From: Bacteroidia bacterium
Lineage (GTDB): Bacteria; Bacteroidota; Bacteroidia; Bacteroidales; P3
Reading direction: 5' to 3'
NCBI GenBank assembly: GCA_025999775.1
Contig: BNXT01000109.1
Coordinates: 1 to 5,185 of the forward strand
Length of the DNA stretch: 5,185 nucleotides
Under the pieces are notes generated by a model that had not been told where the DNA came from, did no database searches, and was given only the letters and a program-made list of their open reading frames with translations. Positions within the stretch are counted from its first letter, which is position 1, and every line of letters starts with the position of its first letter. The position numbers and the translations under genes were made by a program. Of this stretch, positions 1-5,185 are shown piece by piece.

Positions 1-70
1 AGGTAGCTCAGTTGGTAAGAGCGTCGGATTCATAACCCGAAGGTCACGAGTTCAACTCTCGTCCTCGCTA
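1..70 (+). tRNA. tRNA-Met (CAT anticodon), 5' end cut by the window
   Basis: Clover-leaf read directly: the window begins at tRNA position 5. The D stem is gctc/gagc (6-9 with 19-22), the anticodon CAT is at 31-33 preceded by the invariant T, the T stem is acgag/ctcgt around loop ttcaact (51-57), and the 3' acceptor strand is cctcgct (63-69) with discriminator A at 70. No CCA is encoded. The 3' strand implies missing 5' bases AGCG, giving G2-C71, C3-G70 and A73, which are known methionine identity elements. C11-G24 in the D stem argues against an initiator tRNA. The anticodon stem has an apparent A-C mismatch next to the loop (28 with 36). A tRNA-Ile with a lysidine-modified CAT anticodon cannot be fully excluded. 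Confidence 0.93.
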
Positions 71-146
71 CTTAAAAGAGTTTGCTAAACAAAACTTGTA
101 TATAGCGATGCCCGATACATTCTACGCCTGCGTGAAACTTTCGCTA

Positions 147-178
147 TTTGGTTATCTCAATAAATTTTTGTAACTTTG
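147..178 (+). promoter_or_regulatory. Bacteroidota-type sigma-70 promoter for the DUF4290-murA operon
   Basis: TTTG at 147-150 is followed after exactly 20 bases by TAACTTTG at 171-178. This fits the Bacteroidota housekeeping promoter (-33 TTTG, 19-21 bp, -7 TAxxTTTG). Transcription would begin a few bases after 180, giving an AT-rich leader of roughly 25-30 bases before the ATG at 213. It is the only promoter seen ahead of the five-gene operon; the rest of the 71-212 interval holds nothing I recognise. Confidence 0.72.
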
Positions 179-212
179 TAGGTTATGTTTTATTTAGAGT
201 AATATTTTTAAT

Positions 213-833
213 ATGGAATACAATACTATGCGTTCACCCATCTGTATAAGAGAGTATGGGCGGTTAGTGCAGCAGATGATAACCGAGGCTATCAAAGAGC
301 CGGAACGAGAAAAACGCAATCAAATGGCTAATGACATCATTACAGCTATGGCGCAACTTTCTACACAGCAAGGAAATGCTGAAGAATGGCGGCAAAAGCT
401 CTATGATCACTTGTTTATCATTTCGGATTTTAAGTTGGATATCGACACGCCTTTTCCAAAGCCTTCAAGCGCCGTGCTGCAAGAGCGCCCGCAGACAGTT
501 CCTTATTCTAACAATCGGATTGATATGAAGTGCTACGGTAATAGCTTGCAAAGTATGATAGTCAAAGCGGCAGACTATCCCGAAGGCGAAGAAAAGAAGG
601 CGCTCATCCGATTACTGCTTATACAGATGAAACGCTCTTATTTGGCATGGAACCAAAGCGTTCTCAACAGCGATGCCTTGATTGCCGAACATCTGAAAAC
701 CTTATCCCATGGAAAAATCGTCTATTCGATGGATATGCACGTGGATTTTGACCCTGAATTGCCGAATTTGAACGATAACGCCAAGAAAAAGAAGCACAAA
801 AAAATTAAAAAACAACACAATAGAGTTAAATGA
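213..833 (+). CDS. DUF4290 domain-containing protein
   Basis: A 206-residue protein matching the Bacteroidota-restricted DUF4290 family from end to end. The family-typical opening MEYNT fixes the start at 213 rather than the second ATG at 228. Other family-like blocks are EYGRLVQQM (about 14-22), LYDHLFIISDFKLDID (63-78), YGNSLQSMIVKAADYPEGEE (108-127) and LSHGKI (164-169). There is no signal peptide or membrane segment, so it is probably cytosolic and largely helical. The last 16 residues (191-206) are strongly basic, with nine lysines, which could suit nucleic acid or membrane contact; this is inference. Its function is unknown. It is first in the operon and its stop overlaps the murA start (ATGA, 830-833), so the two are probably translationally coupled. 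The murA linkage is a familiar Bacteroidales arrangement. No Shine-Dalgarno is visible. Confidence 0.93.
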   Translation: MEYNTMRSPICIREYGRLVQQMITEAIKEPEREKRNQMANDIITAMAQLSTQQGNAEEWRQKLYDHLFIISDFKLDIDTPFPKPSSAVLQERPQTVPYSNNRIDMKCYGNSLQSMIVKAADYPEGEEKKALIRLLLIQMKRSYLAWNQSVLNSDALIAEHLKTLSHGKIVYSMDMHVDFDPELPNLNDNAKKKKHKKIKKQHNRVK

Positions 834-2137
834 GTTCGTTTGTAATAGAAGGAGGACATCGGTTATCGGGCAACATCACGCCACAAGGGGCAAAAAATGA
901 GGCTTTACAGATTATTGCTGCCACTTTGTTGACTTCTGAAAAGGTTGTTATAGAAAATATCCCTGATATTTTGGATGTCAACCGACTGATTGATTTATTA
1001 GTTGCTATTGGTGTCAAAGTTGATCGTTTCAGTAGAGAGAGCTGTGCTTTTCAAGCCGATGATATTCATTTGGACTATTTGCAGAGCGACGATTTCATGA
1101 CGAAAATGGAAGCCTTACGCGGTTCAATATTGATTGTTGGTCCCTTGTTAGCACGTTTTAAACGTATCGGTTTCCCGCAACCGGGGGGCGATAAAATAGG
1201 ACGACGGCGGTTAGACACCCATTTTACAGGTTTTGAAAATTTAGGCGCTAAGGTCTCTTACGACCGTGATAAAAATCGGTTTACCATAGAAGCAAAGCGC
1301 CTCAAGGGCGCTAATATGCTCTTGGAAGAGGCTTCGGTTACAGGTACGGCAAACATCATCATGGCAGCCGTCTTTGCCGAAGGCGTTACCACGCTCTTCA
1401 ATGCGGCGTGTGAACCCTATATTTGTCAGTTATGTACCCTGCTCAACCGCATGGGAGCGAATATCAGTGGCGTCGGCTCGAACTTACTCACGATTGAAGG
1501 CGTCGAACGCTTACACGGTACTACGCATCGTTTATTGCCCGACATGATTGAAATAGGCTCGTTTATCGGTATGGCGGTAATGACAAAATCTGACATCACG
1601 ATTAAAAACGTGGCGTATGAACAGTTAGGACTTATTCCTGCTACATTTCGTTCCTTAGGTATTCAATTGGACCGTCAAGGCGAGGATTTACACATCCCAT
1701 CCCATGACCATTACGAGATAGCAAACTATATGGATGGGTCTATGCTGACGATTGCAGATGCACCATGGCCGGGATTTACTCCCGACCTTATCAGTATTGT
1801 TTTGGTAACGGCTATTCAAGCACGAGGCAGTGTTTTGATTCATCAAAAAATGTTTGAAAGTCGGTTGTTTTTTGTTGACAAGCTCATTGACATGGGGGCG
1901 AAGATCATTCTTTGCGACCCGCATCGCGCCTCGGTTATTGGGTTGGATAACGCTTTCCCATTGCGTGGCGTACGCATGATATCGCCGGATATTCGCGCCG
2001 GCGTAGCGTTGCTTATCGCCGCCTTGTCTGCGAATGGTATAAGTACCATCGACAATATCGACCAAATAGACCGCGGGTATCAACATATCGACCAACGTCT
2101 CAATGCCTTAGGCGCTCATATACAACGTGTTAGCTAA
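830..2137 (+). CDS. murA: UDP-N-acetylglucosamine 1-carboxyvinyltransferase (MurA)
   Basis: MurA transfers enolpyruvate from PEP to UDP-GlcNAc, the first committed step of cytosolic peptidoglycan precursor synthesis. The 435-residue length fits a Bacteroidota MurA (E. coli enzyme about 419). Visible landmarks: substrate-binding K22-N23 in GAKNEA, the active-site loop PGGDKIGRRRLDTH (118-131), the ASVTGTANI segment (168-176), the catalytic-base region FTPDLIS with D319 (equivalent to E. coli D305), FESR with R345, and DIRAG with R389. At the position of E. coli Cys115 this protein has Asp121 (codon GAT, 1190-1192), the change known to make MurA insensitive to alkylation by fosfomycin. The other catalytic residues are present, so the enzyme should be active. 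The start is fixed by the four-base overlap with the upstream gene. An A-rich tract precedes the ATG in place of a Shine-Dalgarno. Confidence 0.98.
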   Translation: MSSFVIEGGHRLSGNITPQGAKNEALQIIAATLLTSEKVVIENIPDILDVNRLIDLLVAIGVKVDRFSRESCAFQADDIHLDYLQSDDFMTKMEALRGSILIVGPLLARFKRIGFPQPGGDKIGRRRLDTHFTGFENLGAKVSYDRDKNRFTIEAKRLKGANMLLEEASVTGTANIIMAAVFAEGVTTLFNAACEPYICQLCTLLNRMGANISGVGSNLLTIEGVERLHGTTHRLLPDMIEIGSFIGMAVMTKSDITIKNVAYEQLGLIPATFRSLGIQLDRQGEDLHIPSHDHYEIANYMDGSMLTIADAPWPGFTPDLISIVLVTAIQARGSVLIHQKMFESRLFFVDKLIDMGAKIILCDPHRASVIGLDNAFPLRGVRMISPDIRAGVALLIAALSANGISTIDNIDQIDRGYQHIDQRLNALGAHIQRVS

Positions 2138-2144
2138 TACAGCA

Positions 2145-2582
2145 ATGAACGAACGGCAAAATATACAACATAAACCTGTAATTACAGATAAAATTCGCAA
2201 AAAACAGATTGTCTGTACCGAGGAGGAAAAGGTTCGGCAATATACCATACAGCATCTGATCAATGATTGTGGTGTTCCTTCTGCGTATATTGCGGTGGAA
2301 CAGAGTATGCAGGTGGTCAATCGTCGTAAACGTGCCGATATTGTGGTTTACGACCGCTCGTTTAAACCGATGCTCTTAGTCGAATGTAAAGCGCCATCCG
2401 TATCTCTGGGTCAGGAATGTTACGTACAAATACTCCAATATAATCTAACTGTAAAAGCTCCTTATATACTGATTACTAACGGGTTACAGTCGTTTTGCTA
2501 TAGTATTGATTTAGATAACGAAAGCTGTCAGATTGTACACGAACTGCCGAAGTGGAACGAGTTTAACTATAAAAACATATAA
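2145..2582 (+). CDS. Stand-alone type I restriction HsdR-N-like domain protein
   Basis: A 145-residue protein resembling the single-domain HsdR N-terminal family of Bacteroidota, which has a PD-(D/E)xK nuclease fold. Residues numbered from the ATG at 2145: helical EEEKVRQYTIQHLI (26-39), a conserved-looking E52, RADIVVYD with D65, LLVECKAP with E80 and K82 (the E-x-K half of the motif), and QILQYN (95-100), a QxxxY-like motif. All core nuclease residues appear present. No HsdM, HsdS or helicase part lies nearby, so it is not a working type I restriction system; a housekeeping DNA role is possible but unproven. The frame opens at a GTG (2127) that overlaps the murA end; I prefer the ATG at 2145, seven bases past the murA stop. 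The stop is one base before the next gene's ATG. Confidence 0.83.
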   Translation: MNERQNIQHKPVITDKIRKKQIVCTEEEKVRQYTIQHLINDCGVPSAYIAVEQSMQVVNRRKRADIVVYDRSFKPMLLVECKAPSVSLGQECYVQILQYNLTVKAPYILITNGLQSFCYSIDLDNESCQIVHELPKWNEFNYKNI

Positions 2583-2583
2583 G

Positions 2584-3714
2584 ATGGACGACAAATTTGA
2601 ATCCATACGCCACTATAATGACAGTGAAATCAGCGAGGCAATGCAACGTATTGCCGATGCGCCGCAATTGAGCGCTTTAATATCCTTACCGTTTCCTAAT
2701 TCAAAGGTGGAGGACATCAAGGCAGTCATTCGCACTATTAAGACGGCGGATGAGTTCCAACAAAAAATTTGTATGCCGGCGTTCCAAAGTATTTTGCGAC
2801 ATACGGTTTCACGTTTTAAAACAGAGGGTTTTGGACAGTTAAATCGCCATACGCCCTATCTTTTTGTTGCTAATCATAGAGACATTGCGTTAGACGCTAT
2901 TTTTTTACAAGTAGCATTGTTAAAAAAGCGAATACCGACCTCGGCGATTGGCATAGGCAGTAATTTGATACAAACGCAGTTTGTAATGGATTTGTGGCGT
3001 TCCAACAAAGCCATATCGGTCATACGTGGCGGCGCAATGAGTGAGGCATTGAATAATAGTAAGTTACTGTCGGAATACATCCATTATAGCATTACGCAAA
3101 AAGAAGAATCGGTGTGGATAGCACAACGCAACGGTCGTACTAAAAATGGAATAGACGTTACCAATCCTGCGTTGATTAAAATGTTGACACTGAATAACCA
3201 GGGAGCCTTACTGTCGCATATTCAGGAACTTAACATCGTTCCAACGGTTATTTCTTACCAGATAGAACCCTGTGATTGGATGAAGGTACACGAATTGCTA
3301 CAAAGTCAAAAAGAAGGTAGTTATACTAAAGCGCCGAACGAGGATTTTCAAAGTATTATTACAGGCATCATGCAGAAAAAGGGCACTGTAACACTCAAAG
3401 TGATGAACCCGCTCAATAAATTGCTACGTAATAATCCACCCAGTCCGGATTTGAACAATAATGAACTCTGTAAATACATTGCTAACCTTATTGATTCAGA
3501 AATAAATAGAGGCTATACGCTCTATGATTCCAATTACATAGCTTACGATTTATTGCATCAGACCTCAAAATACGAGCGTTATTATACCCGCGTAGCAAAA
3601 ATTCGTTTTATTGTTGATATGAACGAGAAATTGGCAAAGATAGGACACCATAACTACGAAGAAATGAAAGCGATGTTTTTGTCCATCTATGCGAATCCGG
3701 TAGAGCCGCAGTAA
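2584..3714 (+). CDS. PlsC-like 1-acyl-sn-glycerol-3-phosphate acyltransferase family protein
   Basis: A 376-residue member of the glycerolphosphate acyltransferase superfamily, in the longer form seen in Bacteroidota. Motif I is VANHRDIALDAIF (95-107) with H98 and D104. A block WIAQRNGRTKNGID (178-191) matches the substrate-binding motif, where the arginines would hold the glycerol phosphate. A third block, NIVPTVISYQIEPCD (217-231), fits the family's Pro-containing motif. The probable reaction is acyl transfer to lysophosphatidic acid or a related lysolipid on the inner face of the membrane; the exact acceptor cannot be told. No clear membrane helix is seen, so association would be peripheral. 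The start is the ATG one base after the upstream stop; the frame extends upstream to a TTG (2533) inside the previous gene, which is unlikely to be used. The H-D spacing in motif I is five residues, not the textbook four. Confidence 0.87.
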   Translation: MDDKFESIRHYNDSEISEAMQRIADAPQLSALISLPFPNSKVEDIKAVIRTIKTADEFQQKICMPAFQSILRHTVSRFKTEGFGQLNRHTPYLFVANHRDIALDAIFLQVALLKKRIPTSAIGIGSNLIQTQFVMDLWRSNKAISVIRGGAMSEALNNSKLLSEYIHYSITQKEESVWIAQRNGRTKNGIDVTNPALIKMLTLNNQGALLSHIQELNIVPTVISYQIEPCDWMKVHELLQSQKEGSYTKAPNEDFQSIITGIMQKKGTVTLKVMNPLNKLLRNNPPSPDLNNNELCKYIANLIDSEINRGYTLYDSNYIAYDLLHQTSKYERYYTRVAKIRFIVDMNEKLAKIGHHNYEEMKAMFLSIYANPVEPQ

Positions 3715-3733
3715 ATACACGTAGTTGTGCTCA

Positions 3734-4441
3734 ATGATTGATTTTCAGCGCATAGATGTTACGCCCGACACTTTCTGTCACGTAGCAGATGTACCGTCGG
3801 ACGACGTGCTAATTGAACAGCTACGGACTAAATTACCTCCGGAAGAACAGGCTACCAGCCTTCGTTACCGTCATGAAAGTACGCGTCGAATGTTTGTTAC
3901 GGCACGGACGTTATTGCGTGAAGAACTATCCAAAAGCGGCATACCATACGATACGCCGATGGCTTTTGGCGAGTATGGAAAGCCTTATTTGAGATATTAT
4001 TTAGATTTTCATTTTAGTATAGCGCATAGTTACGGTCGTGTCGTCGTGGCTTTTTCAAACGCACCGGTGGGCGTTGACATTGAACGGTTGGTGTGTAAAC
4101 CGAAATCAACACTCATTGCAATAGCCCAAAAAGTATTTCGTTCCGATGAGATAGCTATGCTGCAAATCTTAGAAGAACCGGCGTGTCGGCAACGGTTTAC
4201 GGAATTATGGACGATCAAAGAGGCGCTTGTAAAGACGACTGGCGCCGGACTTGGACGACCTGTTGTTCAGCAATTGCAAAGCTATTCCTATTCAATGGAT
4301 AATTGGATGATAGCGGTTGGGGAACCGAACTCTCAATTCTCAACTCTCAATCGTTGTAATATATCATCCTCCGCAAACATTGCCATTTTGGTAAATGCAA
4401 ACCATTTTTTGCCTAAATCCTTCAATGACGCACCGATATGA
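3734..4441 (+). CDS. 4'-phosphopantetheinyl transferase superfamily protein (Sfp-type), with an apparently replaced C-terminus
   Basis: Transfers 4'-phosphopantetheine from CoA to a serine of carrier proteins such as ACP. Residues from the ATG at 3734 (235 aa): CoA-binding region RYRHESTRRMFVTARTLLRE (44-63), GKPYL (82-86), FSIAHS (94-99), the magnesium motif VGVDIE with D115 and E117, and ELWTIKEALVKTTGAGL (157-173) with W159, E163 and K167. All catalytic residues are present. The native sequence seems to end near residue 198 (about 4327): the next 37 residues are read through a short repeat and then antisense to the RhuM gene, and they do not look like the usual final strands of the family. 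Activity may therefore be lost or altered. The frame could open at a TTG (3725), but the ATG is preferred. It lies 19 bases after the acyltransferase gene and is probably the last gene of the operon. Confidence 0.87.
   Translation: MIDFQRIDVTPDTFCHVADVPSDDVLIEQLRTKLPPEEQATSLRYRHESTRRMFVTARTLLREELSKSGIPYDTPMAFGEYGKPYLRYYLDFHFSIAHSYGRVVVAFSNAPVGVDIERLVCKPKSTLIAIAQKVFRSDEIAMLQILEEPACRQRFTELWTIKEALVKTTGAGLGRPVVQQLQSYSYSMDNWMIAVGEPNSQFSTLNRCNISSSANIAILVNANHFLPKSFNDAPI
4328..4350. repeat. Short direct repeat (aactctcaa twice, 14-bp period) at the operon/RhuM boundary
   Basis: The 9-mer aactctcaa occurs at 4328-4336 and again at 4342-4350, separated by ttctc, giving a 14-bp period. It sits where phosphopantetheinyl-transferase-like coding stops and sequence antisense to the RhuM gene begins. 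It also supplies the last codons and the stop (4333-4335) of the minus-strand frame. It may be a junction scar or an intergenic repeat unit that separated the two genes. Confidence 0.6.
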
Positions 4442-4863
4442 TAAACCGTGTTGTCAATGATTAAGAAACGGTCATGTGAACGATCAAATATAGTTATTGT
4501 TATTGCCGGATATTGGGCGTTATGTTTTTGTAAATCTAATTGCAATTTTGGATTAAGGTCTTTCGTATAAATTGTTGCTTTCACGCCTTTATCACGTTTT
4601 GACAACAACGTTAGCACGCTTTCATCAACGTAGTTGTCAATCAATACGATGTTGTTTTTTGCAGATTTGACGAGATCAGATACAAATTTGTACGCATCAA
4701 AGATTTGTCCATCGTAGAAGATACCCTCAACTGGTGGTAATGCTGTCTTTACAAAGAAGTCGATTTTCTTTTCAGTTTCGGTAACACGTTGTTCGATTCG
4801 CCCATTGGCGAAATAGAGTGGCATTAATAGAATTGACTCGATAACCCACTGACAGAATAGCAT
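4333..4863 (-). CDS. C-terminal fragment of the broken RhuM-family gene (PLD-like part)
   Basis: A 176-residue frame. The first 21 residues or so are an out-of-frame reading of the N-terminal part, so native sequence begins near RIEQRV (22-27). There follow a short coiled-coil-like stretch, LPPVEGIFYDGQIFDAY (42-58), NIVLIDNYVDESVLTLLSKR (71-90), and SHDRFLIIDNTVYHIGASLKDLGKKWFAF in the 129-157 region. HDRFLIID (130-137) has HxRx4D spacing, like the phospholipase D HxKx4D motif with Arg for Lys. It has no start of its own that looks natural (the ATG at 4863 is internal), so it is probably not translated unless ribosomes reinitiate. Confidence 0.62.
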   Translation of the reverse strand: MLFCQWVIESILLMPLYFANGRIEQRVTETEKKIDFFVKTALPPVEGIFYDGQIFDAYKFVSDLVKSAKNNIVLIDNYVDESVLTLLSKRDKGVKATIYTKDLNPKLQLDLQKHNAQYPAITITIFDRSHDRFLIIDNTVYHIGASLKDLGKKWFAFTKMAMFAEDDILQRLRVEN

Positions 4864-5119
4864 CTAAATTGTAGAACTTTGTTTGATACACTTGCCGTCC
4901 ATCATTACCCACGTTTTCCAAAATGGAAAATGTGTTATTTTCCTTTAATTCTCCACTTTTGTAGATATTTTGTAAGTGCTTTGAAATTGCAGGAACTTTC
5001 ACTCCAAATAATTCAGCAATCTGTGCTTGTGTAAGCCACACCGTATCATTTTCTAAACGCACCTCCAATTTGAGCAAACTGTCCGATTGATACAATACAA
5101 TTTCGTTTTTATCGTTCAT
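4772..5119 (-). CDS. N-terminal fragment of the broken RhuM-family gene (DNA-binding part)
   Basis: A 115-residue frame starting at the ATG at 5119. Residues 1-109 are native: a strand-rich opening (EIVLYQSD, KLEVRLENDTVWL), a helix-turn-helix (TQAQIAELFGVKVPAISKHL, about 30-49), then NIYKSGEL and FYNLDAILSVGYRVNS (82-97), all typical of RhuM heads. The last six residues (TTCYRN) are out-of-frame sequence after the deletion. If expressed, the fragment could still bind DNA; this is inference. Confidence 0.66.
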   Translation of the reverse strand: MNDKNEIVLYQSDSLLKLEVRLENDTVWLTQAQIAELFGVKVPAISKHLQNIYKSGELKENNTFSILENVGNDGRQVYQTKFYNLDAILSVGYRVNSINATLFRQWANRTTCYRN

Positions 5120-5185
5120 AGATTTGAGATTTTAATACTTTCTTATCTATATATAACGCAAAAAACACCGTTTTTGTATATTGAG

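Larger units (their letters stand above)
4333..5119 (-). pseudogene. RhuM-family protein gene, broken by an out-of-frame internal deletion
   Basis: Two overlapping minus-strand frames together make one protein of the Bacteroidota RhuM type. The N-terminal part runs from the ATG at 5119 through a helix-turn-helix region (WLTQAQIAELFGV) to FRQWANR near 4793. The C-terminal part resumes in another frame at RIEQRVTETEKKID near 4800 and continues to the stop at 4333. From knowledge of the family, about 20 residues (starting ILKDYL and ending just before EQRV) are missing between them, and the loss is not a multiple of three. The intact protein would be about 280-285 residues. RhuM was named from a Salmonella pathogenicity island, and its molecular role is unclear. 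The gene lies opposite to the operon and its 3' end runs into the phosphopantetheinyl transferase frame, which suggests later arrival or rearrangement. Confidence 0.82.

Noticed and set aside
71..146. Possible tRNA terminator or small RNA between tRNA-Met and the promoter
   Set aside because: Only tiny inverted repeats (gttt/aaac, acgc/gcgt) are present, with no T-run after a stable stem.
1688..2095. Minus-strand open frame of 135 codons inside murA
   Set aside because: It lies wholly opposite a strongly conserved gene, its translation shows no recognisable family, and nothing suggests its own promoter.
2127..2144. GTG start adding six residues to the HsdR-N-like protein
   Set aside because: It overlaps the murA end by 11 bases; the ATG at 2145 is a better start codon and leaves the conserved domain intact. 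It is still possible.
2533..2583. TTG start adding 17 residues to the acyltransferase
   Set aside because: It overlaps the previous gene by 50 bases and the added residues look like out-of-frame sequence; the ATG one base after the upstream stop fits the operon.
3725..3733. TTG start adding three residues to the phosphopantetheinyl transferase
   Set aside because: The ATG at 3734 is a better start and the extra residues carry no family signal.
5161..5175. Hairpin aaaaac-acc-gttttt near the window end, possible terminator
   Set aside because: The six-base stem is almost all A-T with a three-base loop, and it lies in the AT-rich leader of the minus-strand gene; too weak to call, and no gene visibly ends there.
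5120..5185. Promoter for the minus-strand RhuM gene
   Set aside because: The region is AT-rich with a TTTTTTG stretch, but no TAxxTTTG lies at the right spacing, so I do not call a promoter.
1..5185. CRISPR array, restriction-modification system or complete mobile element
   Set aside because: There is no regular repeat-spacer pattern, no methylase or specificity gene beside the HsdR-N-like protein, and no transposase, integrase or terminal inverted repeats.

Overview
The window looks like a chromosomal segment of a Bacteroidales (Bacteroidota) bacterium. The evidence is a DUF4290 gene directly upstream of murA, a Bacteroidota-type promoter (TTTG, 20 bp, TAxxTTTG), the absence of clear Shine-Dalgarno sequences, a tRNA without an encoded CCA end, and a RhuM-type gene of the kind common in gut Bacteroidota. 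Genus cannot be told from the sequence.

Layout: the window opens inside a tRNA-Met(CAT) gene (1-70). A promoter at 147-178 then drives a tightly packed plus-strand operon of five genes: a DUF4290 protein (213-833), murA (830-2137, four-base overlap), a stand-alone HsdR-N-type nuclease-fold protein (start taken as 2145), a PlsC-like acyltransferase (2584-3714) and an Sfp-type 4'-phosphopantetheinyl transferase (3734-4441). The theme is envelope building: MurA makes the first committed peptidoglycan precursor, the acyltransferase probably acts in phospholipid synthesis, and the phosphopantetheinyl transferase could activate the acyl carrier protein that feeds it. The HsdR-N protein is the odd member.

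From about 4328 the sequence changes character. A short repeat (aactctcaa twice, 14 bp apart) marks the boundary, followed by a minus-strand RhuM-family gene (5119 down to 4333). That gene is broken by a small out-of-frame deletion near 4793-4800, leaving an N-terminal DNA-binding fragment and a C-terminal fragment with a degenerate phospholipase-D-like motif. The last 37 codons of the phosphopantetheinyl transferase reading frame lie in the repeat and antisense to this gene, so that enzyme probably has a replaced C-terminus. The last 66 bases hold only an AT-rich leader.

No convincing new multi-gene system is present. The points most worth a second look are the chimeric end of the phosphopantetheinyl transferase, the orphan nuclease-fold gene in an envelope operon, the Cys-to-Asp MurA active site, and the decayed RhuM gene.
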